64,000 bases of DNA from JAISFI01 sp031553775. Its GTDB lineage: Bacteria; Bacteroidota; Bacteroidia; Bacteroidales; Azobacteroidaceae. The stretch's first letter is position 1. The number at the start of each line of letters is the position of its first letter. The translations under genes were made by a program, and so were the position numbers. The notes below the pieces were generated by a model, which had not been told where the DNA came from, ran no database searches, and worked only from the letters and a program-made list of their open reading frames with translations. The stretch spans positions 10,932-74,931 of the forward strand of contig JAVBLA010000017.1 in the NCBI GenBank assembly GCA_031553775.1, given 5' to 3'. This document shows positions 42,769 to 51,666 of this stretch, one piece after another.

Positions 42769-44784
42769 TTATGGCTTTGCAGTTTTGAGTAACTCTTCGA
42801 GTTTGAATAATTCGTCACGATGCATGGCGGCTTCCAGGAATTCGAGCTTTTTAGCAGCTTCCATCATAGATTTTCGCGTTTTTTCTATCGTTTTCTCGAT
42901 TTGTTTTTTATTCATATACTGCACTACGGGATCAGCAGCTATGGTAGATGTATATTCCGGTTCGATGTATGCTTTCGGTTCGGCTTTGCTTTCCATCTGG
43001 AAGGCGGCAGTTGTCGATTTTTTAATCTGTTTGGGTATGATACCATGTAAATCATTATATGCCAGCTGCTTTTCCCGGTGACGGTTTGTCTCGTCTATGG
43101 TTAGCTGCATACTATTGGTTACTTTATCCGCATAGAAAATAACCTTACCGTTGACATTCCTGGCAGCGCGTCCCGCCGTTTGCGTTAATGAACGTTGGGA
43201 GCGGAGGAAACCTTCCTTGTCGGCATCCAATACTGCCACCAGTGAAACTTCCGGAAGATCGAGGCCTTCCCGCAGGAGGTTTACACCGACCAATACATCG
43301 TAAAGACCGTTTCTCAGGTCTTCCATAATCTGAACCCGTTCCAATGTAACAACATCCGAGTGGATATAGTTGCAGCGAATGTCCATTTTCAGCAGATAAG
43401 CCGATAATTCTTCCGCCATGCGTTTGGTCAGGGTGGTGACCAATACCCTTTCGTTCCGTTCCGTACGGATCCGGATTTCTTCTAATAGGTCGTCGATCTG
43501 ATTGAGGCTGGGACGGATTTCTATTTCGGGATCCAGCAGTCCTGTGGGACGGATCAATTGTTCTACGATAATGCCTTCGCTTTTTTCCAGTTCATAATCG
43601 GCCGGAGTAGCGCTGACATAGATTACACGGGAAGTAAGAGTTTCAAATTCTTCGAATTGAAGGGGACGGTTATCTACGGCTGCCGGTAAACGGAAACCGA
43701 ACTCCACCAAGTTTTGCTTGCGGGAACGATCGCCTCCATACATGGCGCGTACCTGTGGTATGGTTACATGACTTTCGTCGATAACGGTCAGAAAATCATC
43801 CGGAAAATAATCGATCAGGCAGAAAGGGCGTTCCCCGGGTTTTCTGCCATCGAAATAGCGGGAATAATTTTCTATACCGGAACAATGTCCCAGTTCACGG
43901 ATCATCTCCACGTCGTAAGTTACCCGTTCTTCGAGCCGTTTGGCTTCATAATTTTTTCCGATGGAATTGAAAAAAGCCACTTGTTTGCCTAAATCGATTT
44001 CTATATCGGCAATGGCTTGTTCTACCCGGTCACGTGAAGTTACAAATAGATTTGCAGGATAGATATTATATTCTTCAAAGAATTCCATTGTAGCACCAGT
44101 CAAGGGGTCTACACTACAGATTTCTTCGATTTCATCGCCCCAGAAAGCTACACGGAGGATAAAATCTGTATAAGCCAGGAAGATATCTACCGTATCGCCT
44201 TTGACACGGAAATTACCATGCGTCAGCTGTATTTCATTCCGTGAATACAGGCTGTCTACGATCTGGCGGAGAAAAACATTGCGGACGATCTGTTGTCCTT
44301 TCCGGACACGTACCACGCTGTTTTTGAAATCGTCCGGGTTTCCGATACCATACAGGCAGGAGACTGAAGAAACCACGATCACATCACGCCTTCCGGAAAG
44401 TAGGGCAGAAGAGGCTGAGATCCTCAGCTTTTCCAATTCGTCGTTGATACTGAGGTCTTTCTCTATATAAGTATCCGTTACCGGAAGATAGGCCTCCGGC
44501 TGATAATAATCGTAGTAGGAAACAAAGTATTCTACTGAGTTTTTTGGGAAAAAAGCTTTAAATTCGGAGTATAACTGTGCCGCCAATGTCTTGTTATGGC
44601 TCAATACCAATGTCGGCTTCTGAATTTGTTGAATAACATTGGCAATGGTAAATGTTTTACCGGAACCGGTCACTCCCAGCAACGTCTGGTAGGGGACTCC
44701 GCTGTTAAAGCCCTCTGACAATGCTGCTATGGCATCCGGCTGATCTCCTGTTGGCAGATACTCCGATGTAAGTTGGAAATCCAT
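42769..44784 (-). CDS. uvrB: UvrABC excinuclease subunit B
   Basis: 671 aa, standard length. Nucleotide excision repair: damage verification and loading of UvrC. Walker A LLGVTGSGKT (about residues 36-45), the beta-hairpin YYDYYQPEAY, Walker B-type DESHVTIPQ, helicase motifs RPTGLLDPEIE and TQTAGRAARN, and the C-terminal UVR motif (KKQIEKTIEKTRKSMMEAAKKLEFLEAA). Its ATG overlaps the rpiB stop by one base, so it is the last gene of a tkt-rpiB-uvrB operon. Confidence 0.96.
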   Translation of the reverse strand: MDFQLTSEYLPTGDQPDAIAALSEGFNSGVPYQTLLGVTGSGKTFTIANVIQQIQKPTLVLSHNKTLAAQLYSEFKAFFPKNSVEYFVSYYDYYQPEAYLPVTDTYIEKDLSINDELEKLRISASSALLSGRRDVIVVSSVSCLYGIGNPDDFKNSVVRVRKGQQIVRNVFLRQIVDSLYSRNEIQLTHGNFRVKGDTVDIFLAYTDFILRVAFWGDEIEEICSVDPLTGATMEFFEEYNIYPANLFVTSRDRVEQAIADIEIDLGKQVAFFNSIGKNYEAKRLEERVTYDVEMIRELGHCSGIENYSRYFDGRKPGERPFCLIDYFPDDFLTVIDESHVTIPQVRAMYGGDRSRKQNLVEFGFRLPAAVDNRPLQFEEFETLTSRVIYVSATPADYELEKSEGIIVEQLIRPTGLLDPEIEIRPSLNQIDDLLEEIRIRTERNERVLVTTLTKRMAEELSAYLLKMDIRCNYIHSDVVTLERVQIMEDLRNGLYDVLVGVNLLREGLDLPEVSLVAVLDADKEGFLRSQRSLTQTAGRAARNVNGKVIFYADKVTNSMQLTIDETNRHREKQLAYNDLHGIIPKQIKKSTTAAFQMESKAEPKAYIEPEYTSTIAADPVVQYMNKKQIEKTIEKTRKSMMEAAKKLEFLEAAMHRDELFKLEELLKTAKP

Positions 44785-45212
44785 TAACAGGCCGGAATTT
44801 TATCAATTCTTTTTTGGTGACGTCCTCCTTCAAAAGGAGTAGATAAAAAGATATTTACTATTTTTTCTAGTTCGTCTTCCGTGATAAAACGGGCGGGAAC
44901 GGATAATATGTTGGCATCGTTATGTTCACGGGCCAGGCGGGCGATTTCTTCCGACCAGCATAAGGCTGCGCGGATTCCCTGGTGTTTGTTCAATGTCATG
45001 CTGATGCCGTTACCGCTTCCACAGAAAGCAATTCCTGGATATGCCAATCCATTTTCCACGGCTTCCGCTAAAGGATGGGCAAAGTCGGGATAATCGCAAC
45101 TTTCTTCACTGAATGTGCCGAAATCGTGATATTTCAACCCTTTTCTTTCCAGGATATTCTTTACGAATTCTTTCATCAGAAAACCGGCGTGATCTGCACA
45201 AAGTCCTATCAT
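44784..45212 (-). CDS. rpiB: Ribose-5-phosphate isomerase B
   Basis: 142 aa, RpiB/LacAB fold. Interconverts ribose 5-phosphate and ribulose 5-phosphate. CADHAGFLMKEFVK holds the Asp-His of the active site; the catalytic Cys is in AFCGSGNGISMTLNK (the loop has GSGNG instead of GTGIG). Start overlaps the tkt stop by 4 nt and stop overlaps uvrB by 1 nt. Acts next to transketolase in the non-oxidative pentose phosphate pathway. Confidence 0.94.
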   Translation of the reverse strand: MIGLCADHAGFLMKEFVKNILERKGLKYHDFGTFSEESCDYPDFAHPLAEAVENGLAYPGIAFCGSGNGISMTLNKHQGIRAALCWSEEIARLAREHNDANILSVPARFITEDELEKIVNIFLSTPFEGGRHQKRIDKIPAC

Positions 45213-47236
45213 GAGAGATATGCTTTTACTTGTTGATATACATTAGCGCCTGTGAAACCTAATTTTTCGTCCAATACTTTGTATGGGGCTGAGAATCCGA
45301 ATGACTCGAGACCCCAGATTTTTCCGTTTTCACCGACTAACCCTTCCAGGTTAACCGGTAAACCGGCAGTAAGTCCGAAAATCTTCACATGCTTCGGTAT
45401 AACAGATTCCTGGTAAGATTTGTTCTGGCTCCGGAAAAGTCCTTCAGACGGAACGGAAACGATCCGTACTTTGATACCGTCTTTCCGTAACAAAGCGGCT
45501 CCTTCCGTTAAGGTGGAGACTTCGGAACCGGAAGCTACCAGCACCACATCCGGGTTGCCGTCGCATTCCACGATATATCCTCCCTGTGCGGCCTGTAAGG
45601 CTTCTTCATAACGGGAAGCTTTAGCCGGCAGGTCATTCACATTCTGACGTGACAGGATCAATCCGGTAGGGGTATGTATATTTTCCATGGCCAGTTTCCA
45701 GGCTACCGTTGTTTCCTGTACATCGGCGGGACGGAGTACCAGCATGGAGTTTTGCCCTTTATGGTTTTTCAGTTTTTCCATCAGGCGGATCTGGGCTTCC
45801 TGTTCCACCGGCTCGTGGGTCGGTCCGTCTTCTCCCACCCGGAAAGCATCGTGCGTCCAGATGAATTTGACAGGAACTTCCATCAATGCAGCCATACGGA
45901 TGGCAGGCTTCATATAATCGGAAAAAACAAAGAAGGTACCGCAGGCAGCGATAACCCCACCGTACAGTCCCATGCCGATACAGAGACAAGCCATGGTCAG
46001 CTCCGAAACTCCTGCATGCAGGAAAGCACCGGAAAAGTCACCTCTTTCAAAGGCTTTTGTCTGTTTCAGGAAACCATCGGTCTTATCCGAATTAGAAAGG
46101 TCGGCCGAAGCAACGATCATATTTTCCACCTGTTTCGCTAAGACAGCCAGCACCGTGGAAGATGCTCCCCGGGTAGGCTGACCGGGTTTCTGGCCTATAG
46201 CTGCCCAGTCGATTACGGGAGGCTTTCCGGATAACCACATTTCGAGTTTGGCTGCTTTTTCCGGATTGGCTTTCGCCCAGGCCGCTTTTTCCGCTTTCCT
46301 GATTTCCATCAGGGCAGTCAGTTCTTTCTTTCTGTTGGCATATAGTTCGGTTACTTCCGGGAAGATCACGAAAGGATCCTGTGGGTTTCCGCCTAAATTG
46401 GCAATTGTTTTTTCAAAGCTGGCACCGGCATCACTCAATGGCATGCCGTGTGTGGCACATTTTCTTTCATACGATGCTCCATCGGGTGTCAGGGCGCCTT
46501 TGCCCATGATCGTTTTTCCGATGATAAGCACCGGTTTTCCCTGGGATTTCCGGGCCTTGTTCAAAGCTGAACGGATGGCTTGCACATCGTTTCCGTCGAT
46601 TTCATCGACACTCCATCCCCAGGCTTCATATTTTTGGGCGACATTTTCGCTGGTCACTGCATCTGTGTCGGTAGATAACTGGATATCGTTCGAGTCGTAG
46701 AACATAATAAGGTTATCCAGTCCCAGATGTCCCGCAATTCTTCCAGCTCCCTGTGAAATTTCTTCCTGCACGCCTCCATCGGAGATAAACGTGTAAATTT
46801 TCTGGGTCAGTTCGCCTCCTAAACGGGCATTCATAAATTTCGCAGCGATGGCAGCTCCGACTGCATATGTGTGTCCCTGTCCCAATGGGCCGGAAGTATT
46901 TTCGATACCCCGCATTACATCTACTTCAGGATGTCCGGGAGTCGGACTTCCCCATTGACGGAACGATTTCAGTTCTTCTGTGGTATATTTACCAGTCATG
47001 GCCAGTACGGAATAAAGCATGGGCGACATGTGTCCCGGATCCAGGAAAAACCGGTCACGACCTTCCCAGTGAGGATTTTCCGGATCATATACCAAAAATT
47101 CCGAGTATAATACGTTGATGAAATCTGCTCCTCCCATAGCGCCTCCGGGATGTCCGGATTTTGCTTTTTCAACCATGGATGCGGAAAGAATGCGGATATT
47201 GTCCGCTGCTCTGTTCATTACCTGAGTATTGTTCAT
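45209..47236 (-). CDS. tkt: Transketolase
   Basis: 675 aa, full-length thiamine diphosphate enzyme. Moves two-carbon units between ketoses and aldoses. KAKSGHPGGAMGGA at the N-terminus, the GDG-type cofactor motif SDGGVQEEISQGAGRIAGHLGLDNLIMFYDSND, a pyrimidine domain with FTVF-like ACGTFFVFSDYMKPAIR and HDAFRVGEDGPTHEPVEQ, and the C-terminal domain (SGSEVSTL). First gene of the operon with rpiB, from the promoter at 47283-47313. Confidence 0.96.
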   Translation of the reverse strand: MNNTQVMNRAADNIRILSASMVEKAKSGHPGGAMGGADFINVLYSEFLVYDPENPHWEGRDRFFLDPGHMSPMLYSVLAMTGKYTTEELKSFRQWGSPTPGHPEVDVMRGIENTSGPLGQGHTYAVGAAIAAKFMNARLGGELTQKIYTFISDGGVQEEISQGAGRIAGHLGLDNLIMFYDSNDIQLSTDTDAVTSENVAQKYEAWGWSVDEIDGNDVQAIRSALNKARKSQGKPVLIIGKTIMGKGALTPDGASYERKCATHGMPLSDAGASFEKTIANLGGNPQDPFVIFPEVTELYANRKKELTALMEIRKAEKAAWAKANPEKAAKLEMWLSGKPPVIDWAAIGQKPGQPTRGASSTVLAVLAKQVENMIVASADLSNSDKTDGFLKQTKAFERGDFSGAFLHAGVSELTMACLCIGMGLYGGVIAACGTFFVFSDYMKPAIRMAALMEVPVKFIWTHDAFRVGEDGPTHEPVEQEAQIRLMEKLKNHKGQNSMLVLRPADVQETTVAWKLAMENIHTPTGLILSRQNVNDLPAKASRYEEALQAAQGGYIVECDGNPDVVLVASGSEVSTLTEGAALLRKDGIKVRIVSVPSEGLFRSQNKSYQESVIPKHVKIFGLTAGLPVNLEGLVGENGKIWGLESFGFSAPYKVLDEKLGFTGANVYQQVKAYLS

Positions 47237-47282
47237 GCCGGTAAAATTGCTATGTGTTTTTGAGAATTATTTGTTTGTAATG

Positions 47283-47313
47283 CAAAGGTACGTGAAATTT
47301 TTTTGATTCCCAA
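47283..47313 (-). promoter_or_regulatory. Promoter for the tkt-rpiB-uvrB operon
   Basis: On the minus strand TTG (47311-47313), 20 nt, TACCTTTG (47283-47290). Leader about 40 nt to ATG 47236. It lies right after the trmD stop (47317). Confidence 0.7.
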
Positions 47314-47316
47314 GTA

Positions 47317-48009
47317 TTATTTTTCCGTTGAAAAATCCAATAAATCGGGTCTCAACCTTTGGGTACGTTCCAGGGCTTGCTGCAGTTCCCAGTCCTGTAT
47401 TTTCTGCTCATGACCGGAGAGTAGAATTTCCGGTACCTTCCATCCGTTGTAGTCAGACGGACGGGTATAAACAGGAGGAGCCAGCAGATTATCCTGGAAA
47501 GAGTCGGAGAGGGCGGATTGTTCATCGCCGATAGCTCCCGGAATGAGCCGCACAATTGCATCTGTCATCACTGCAGCAGCCAGTTCTCCACCGGTCAGCA
47601 CATAATCTCCGATAGATATTTCTTTGGTGATCAGGTGTTCCCGGATCCGGTAATCGATGCCTTTGTAATGTCCGCAGAGGATGATCAGGTTCTCTGACAG
47701 GGAAAGCCGGTTGGCTAAAGGTTGGTTGAATCGTTCTCCATCCGGAGAGGTATAGATCACCTCATCGTATGTTCTTTGTCCTTTCAATGCCGTAATTGCC
47801 CGGTCTATGGGTTCGCATTGCATAACCATACCGGCGCCTCCTCCGAAAGCGTAATCATCCACCCGCCGGTGCTTCGGATCGGTTGAATAATCGCGGAGGT
47901 TGTGGACATGGATTTCTGCCAGTCCTTTCTCCTGTGCTCTTTTTAAGATCGAATGGCTGAGAGGACTTTCCAGTATTTCCGGTAGTACGGAGATGATGTC
48001 TATTCGCAT
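47317..48009 (-). CDS. trmD: tRNA (guanine-N1)-methyltransferase
   Basis: 230 aa, SPOUT-fold enzyme that methylates G37 of tRNAs using S-adenosylmethionine. MRIDIISVLPEILESPLSHSILKRA, DDYAFGGGAGMVM, the knot region LILCGHYKGIDYRIREHLITKEISIGDYVLTGGELAAAVMTDA and DNLLAPPVYTRP are canonical. Here it stands without rpsP/rplS neighbours. Divergent from ligA across 161 bp. Confidence 0.96.
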   Translation of the reverse strand: MRIDIISVLPEILESPLSHSILKRAQEKGLAEIHVHNLRDYSTDPKHRRVDDYAFGGGAGMVMQCEPIDRAITALKGQRTYDEVIYTSPDGERFNQPLANRLSLSENLIILCGHYKGIDYRIREHLITKEISIGDYVLTGGELAAAVMTDAIVRLIPGAIGDEQSALSDSFQDNLLAPPVYTRPSDYNGWKVPEILLSGHEQKIQDWELQQALERTQRLRPDLLDFSTEK

Positions 48010-48018
48010 AACTTTGTT

Positions 48019-48049
48019 TTTGAAATTGCAAAGCTAGTAAATATCTTTG
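48019..48049 (+). promoter_or_regulatory. Promoter 1 for ligA
   Basis: TTTG (48019-48022), 19 nt, TATCTTTG (48042-48049): full consensus. Overlaps the trmD promoter on the other strand. Confidence 0.6.
48029..48036 (-). promoter_or_regulatory. -7 box TAGCTTTG for trmD
   Basis: On the minus strand about 20 nt before ATG 48009; no clear -33. It lies 5 bp from the plus-strand -7 box of the first ligA promoter. Confidence 0.45.
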
Positions 48050-48143
48050 TACCTTATTTTGTTGAGAATAAAAATTACGTTCCTTTTTTATCAAGAAAAA
48101 AAGAACATTCCATTTGAAACAACTGAAAATCAAAAAAAATCCC

Positions 48144-48151
48144 TAAGTTTG
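48144..48151 (+). promoter_or_regulatory. Candidate promoter 2 for ligA (TAAGTTTG)
   Basis: Only 20 nt before ATG 48171 and without a -33 at standard distance; weaker than promoter 1. Confidence 0.35.
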
Positions 48152-48170
48152 TTCTCCAAAATAACTGCAT

Positions 48171-50174
48171 ATGCAAAACATCAAACAACAAATAGAAAAC
48201 CTGAGAAGCGAACTCCATCGCCACAATTATAATTATTACATTCTTTCCGCTCCGGAAATTTCCGATTTCGAATTCGACAGAAAACTGAAAGAATTGCAGG
48301 AACTGGAGGAACAGAATCCTGAATACTTCGATCTGAATTCTCCCACACAACGGGTAGGGAGTGATATCAATAAAAACTTCGTACAGGTAGAGCATCAATA
48401 TCCGATGCTTTCCTTAGCCAATACCTACTCGGAAGGAGAAGTGCAGGACTTTTACGAACGTACCGCCAAGGCCCTGAATGAGCCTTTTGAGGTGGTTTGT
48501 GAATTGAAATACGACGGGACTTCCATTTCACTGATATACGAAAATGGAAATCTGGTACAAGCTATTACCCGTGGAGACGGAACTAAAGGGGATGATGTAA
48601 CTGCAAATGTAAAAACAATTCGCACAATTCCTCTTATATTAAATGGAAATAACTTTCCTTTTTTGTTTGAAATCCGTGGAGAAGTATTAATGCCCTGGAA
48701 AGTCTTCGACGATTTGAACCGGGAACGGGAAGAACAGGAAGAACCTTTATTTGCAAATCCGAGAAATGCAGCATCGGGAACCTTGAAGCTGCAGAATCCT
48801 TCTGTTGTAGCTTCCCGGAAATTAGATGCCTATTTATACTATATGCTGGGGGAAAACCTGCCGGAAGACGGGCATTACGAAAACCTTCAACAGGCAAAAT
48901 CCTGGGGTTTCAAGATCTCGGATGCCACAAAAAAATGCAAAACCATAGAAGAAGTCTTCGAATTTATCCGAAAATGGGATATCGATCGGAAAACCCTTCC
49001 GGTGGCAACAGATGGTATTGTGTTGAAAATCAATTCACTGAGACAGCAAAAAAATCTGGGCTTTACAGCCAAATCGCCCCGTTGGGCAATCGCTTATAAA
49101 TTTCAGGCGGAAAAAGCGGTGACACGTCTGAACTCGGTTTCTTTTCAGGTGGGACGGACCGGTGCCGTAACTCCTGTAGCTAACCTGGAACCCGTATTGC
49201 TTTCGGGGACCGTGGTCAAACGCGCTTCCTTACATAATGCTGATATTATGGCCGAGTTGGATTTACATATCGGCGATATGGTTTATGTGGAAAAAGGAGG
49301 GGAAATCATCCCTAAAATTGTGGGAGTGGATAAAGATGCCCGTAGTTTTATGATAGGTCAGCCTATTCCATTTACCAAAGTATGTCCGGAATGTAAAACC
49401 CCATTGATAAGGGATGAAGGAGAAGCTGCTTATTATTGCCCGAATGAAGTAGGTTGCGAGCCTCAAATTAAAGGAAAAATTGAACATTTTATCAGTCGCC
49501 GGGCTATGGATATCAATGCCGGAAGCGGAACCGTGGAATCTTTTTATAAAGCTGGCTTAATTCGCAATACAGCAGACTTGTATGATGTTAAAATTGAAGA
49601 TATTTTAAGACTGGAAAGGTGGGCGGAAAAAAGCGCCCGGAATTTTTTACAAAGCTTGAGGGATTCCCGCAAAGTTCCTTTTGAACGGGTGTTATTTGCG
49701 CTTGGAATCCGTTATGTCGGTGAAACAATTGCTAAAAAACTGGCATACGCTTTTCATAATATAGACAACCTTTCCGGGGCAGATATTGTTTCATTAACGG
49801 AAGTAGACGAAATCGGCGGAAGAATCGCGGAAAGTGTAGTTCGTTATTTCTCTGAAGAAAAGAACCGGACTTTAGTAGAACGCTTGAAAAACGCCGGTCT
49901 GCAATTTGCCATAGATGAAAGCATCCTGGCTGCTAAAACAAATAAATTAGATGGAAAAATATTTGTTATAAGCGGCACATTTTCAAAACATTCAAGAGAT
50001 GAATATAAAGATTTAATTGAAAAAAACGGAGGCAAAAATACAGGCTCTGTTTCTGCGAAAACGAACTATATTCTGGCAGGAGAAAATATGGGACCGGCTA
50101 AACTGGAAAAAGCGCAGAAACTGGGAGTAGAAATGATTTCGGAAGACGAATTTTTAGAAATGATATATGCTTGA
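48171..50174 (+). CDS. ligA: NAD-dependent DNA ligase
   Basis: 667 aa. Seals nicks using NAD+. Domain order: Ia (SAPEISDFEFDRKLKEL; YPMLSLANTY), adenylation domain with the lysine in CELKYDG (Lys about 113), OB domain (FQVGRTGAVTPVANLEPV), four-cysteine zinc finger (CPEC ... YYCPNEVGC), helix-hairpin-helix repeats and a C-terminal BRCT domain (DGKIFVISGTFSKHSRDEY). Standard length. The DUF6913 gene overlaps its end by 8 nt. Confidence 0.96.
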   Translation: MQNIKQQIENLRSELHRHNYNYYILSAPEISDFEFDRKLKELQELEEQNPEYFDLNSPTQRVGSDINKNFVQVEHQYPMLSLANTYSEGEVQDFYERTAKALNEPFEVVCELKYDGTSISLIYENGNLVQAITRGDGTKGDDVTANVKTIRTIPLILNGNNFPFLFEIRGEVLMPWKVFDDLNREREEQEEPLFANPRNAASGTLKLQNPSVVASRKLDAYLYYMLGENLPEDGHYENLQQAKSWGFKISDATKKCKTIEEVFEFIRKWDIDRKTLPVATDGIVLKINSLRQQKNLGFTAKSPRWAIAYKFQAEKAVTRLNSVSFQVGRTGAVTPVANLEPVLLSGTVVKRASLHNADIMAELDLHIGDMVYVEKGGEIIPKIVGVDKDARSFMIGQPIPFTKVCPECKTPLIRDEGEAAYYCPNEVGCEPQIKGKIEHFISRRAMDINAGSGTVESFYKAGLIRNTADLYDVKIEDILRLERWAEKSARNFLQSLRDSRKVPFERVLFALGIRYVGETIAKKLAYAFHNIDNLSGADIVSLTEVDEIGGRIAESVVRYFSEEKNRTLVERLKNAGLQFAIDESILAAKTNKLDGKIFVISGTFSKHSRDEYKDLIEKNGGKNTGSVSAKTNYILAGENMGPAKLEKAQKLGVEMISEDEFLEMIYA

Positions 50175-50697
50175 CTTTGTAATTAACAGGAAAATAAAAA
50201 AACTTGCCGCACATAAAAAAGGCAAAAAACATTTTCAGGATTTGAATGCCATACGGTCGGTATTTGTCCTTTTTGAATCGTCGGGCTACTCCGAAGCAGA
50301 GTGGTTTATCAATCACCTGGAAAAGCTTGGAAAAAATGTCTCTGCTTGTGGATATGTCGGGAAAAACGATCCGGATACTTATTCACAGCCTTTCTGCCGG
50401 ATGATAAAGGATAAAATCGATGTTGATCGATGGAAAATGCCTTCTGAATCGATAATCAGGGAATTAAGTGCCGGAAGCTATGATGCCGTTATAGATCTGA
50501 CTCTGGAAAACAATAAAACCATTCAATATCTGCTATTGACGGTCGATTCTCCTTTCAAAGTCGGATTGAGGAAGAATGATGCTCCTTTATATGACATGAC
50601 TCTCTCCATCAATCATGAAGATAAAGATAATCCGTTGACAGTTAGATATCTGGGAGAACAAATTCTGTATTACCTGCAGACAATCCATTCTGTGTGA
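50167..50697 (+). CDS. DUF6913 family protein
   Basis: 176 aa, soluble alpha/beta protein with a basic N-terminus (NRKIKKLAAHKKGKK). VFVLFESSGYSEAEWFINHLEKLGK, DVDRWKMPS and YDAVIDLTLENNKTIQYLLLTVDSPFKVGLRK match the Bacteroidota family DUF6913, whose role is unknown. The start lies inside ligA (8-nt overlap), and dapA follows 75 nt later from its own promoter. Confidence 0.8.
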   Translation: MLDFVINRKIKKLAAHKKGKKHFQDLNAIRSVFVLFESSGYSEAEWFINHLEKLGKNVSACGYVGKNDPDTYSQPFCRMIKDKIDVDRWKMPSESIIRELSAGSYDAVIDLTLENNKTIQYLLLTVDSPFKVGLRKNDAPLYDMTLSINHEDKDNPLTVRYLGEQILYYLQTIHSV

Positions 50698-50740
50698 CGA
50701 ATAAATCCCGGTTGCCATTTTTAATCTCAGTTTTTTTTTC

Positions 50741-50748
50741 TACTTTTG
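50741..50748 (+). promoter_or_regulatory. -7 box TACTTTTG for dapA
   Basis: Sits 25 nt before ATG 50773 with T-rich sequence at the -33 position. It overlaps the TTG that would begin a longer reading frame, which decides in favour of ATG 50773. Confidence 0.55.
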
Positions 50749-50772
50749 TTCCGACTTTCTGATCAATTTTTA

Positions 50773-51666
50773 ATGGCACAAATAAACTTGAAAGGGATGG
50801 GAGTGGCTCTGATAACTCCCTTCAATGAAGACGATAGCGTTGATTATACAGCCTTGTCCCGGTTGGTAGATTACCAATTGCAAAACGGAACCGATTACCT
50901 GGTTGTTCTGGGTACTACTGCGGAAACTCCTACATTGAGGGATGAAGAGAAACAGAAAATCGTACAACTGGTAGTCAGCAAAGTGAATGGCAGAATTCCT
51001 TTGGTACTGGGTGTGGGCGGAAATAATACCTTGGCTTTGGTAGAATATCTGAAAACAGAAAAATTCGATGGAATCGATGCTATTTTGTCTGTTGTGCCTT
51101 ATTACAGTAAACCTTCCCAGGAAGGCATTTACCAACATTATAAGGCAGTGGCAGAAGCCACAACACTGCCCGTAATCCTGTACAATGTGCCGGGACGCAC
51201 GGGCGTGAATATGTCGGCGGAAACCACTTTGCGTGTAGCCCGCGATTTTGCCAATGTCGTGGCCATCAAGGAAGCATCCGGAAATATCACCCAAATGGAT
51301 GATATCATCAAAAATAAACCTAAAAATTTTGAAGTGATATCGGGAGATGACGGGATAACTTTTCCTTTGATCACATTGGGTGCGATAGGCGTTATTTCCG
51401 TTATAGGAAACGCTTTCCCGAAAGAATTCAGCCGGATGGTGCGTCTGGCGCTGAACGGCGACTTTTCAAATGCCCTGGCTATTCATCACAATTTTACGGA
51501 ATTGTTCGAACTGCTGTTTGTCGACGGTAATCCGGCAGGTGTGAAAAGTATGCTGAACATGATGGGTTATATCGATAATAAACTTCGTTTGCCGCTTGTA
51601 CCTACCCGGATCACCACTTATGAGAAAATCCGGAATATTTTGCGGGATTTGAATATCAAGTGCTGA
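50773..51666 (+). CDS. dapA: 4-hydroxy-tetrahydrodipicolinate synthase
   Basis: 297 aa from ATG 50773 (MAQINLKGMGVALITPF). Condenses pyruvate with aspartate semialdehyde, first step of the lysine/diaminopimelate branch. TIM barrel with GTTAETPTL, catalytic Tyr in VVPYYSKPSQEGIYQHY, and Schiff-base Lys in VVAIKEASGN (about residue 166). The TonB receptor gene begins 7 nt before its stop. Confidence 0.95.
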   Translation: MAQINLKGMGVALITPFNEDDSVDYTALSRLVDYQLQNGTDYLVVLGTTAETPTLRDEEKQKIVQLVVSKVNGRIPLVLGVGGNNTLALVEYLKTEKFDGIDAILSVVPYYSKPSQEGIYQHYKAVAEATTLPVILYNVPGRTGVNMSAETTLRVARDFANVVAIKEASGNITQMDDIIKNKPKNFEVISGDDGITFPLITLGAIGVISVIGNAFPKEFSRMVRLALNGDFSNALAIHHNFTELFELLFVDGNPAGVKSMLNMMGYIDNKLRLPLVPTRITTYEKIRNILRDLNIKC

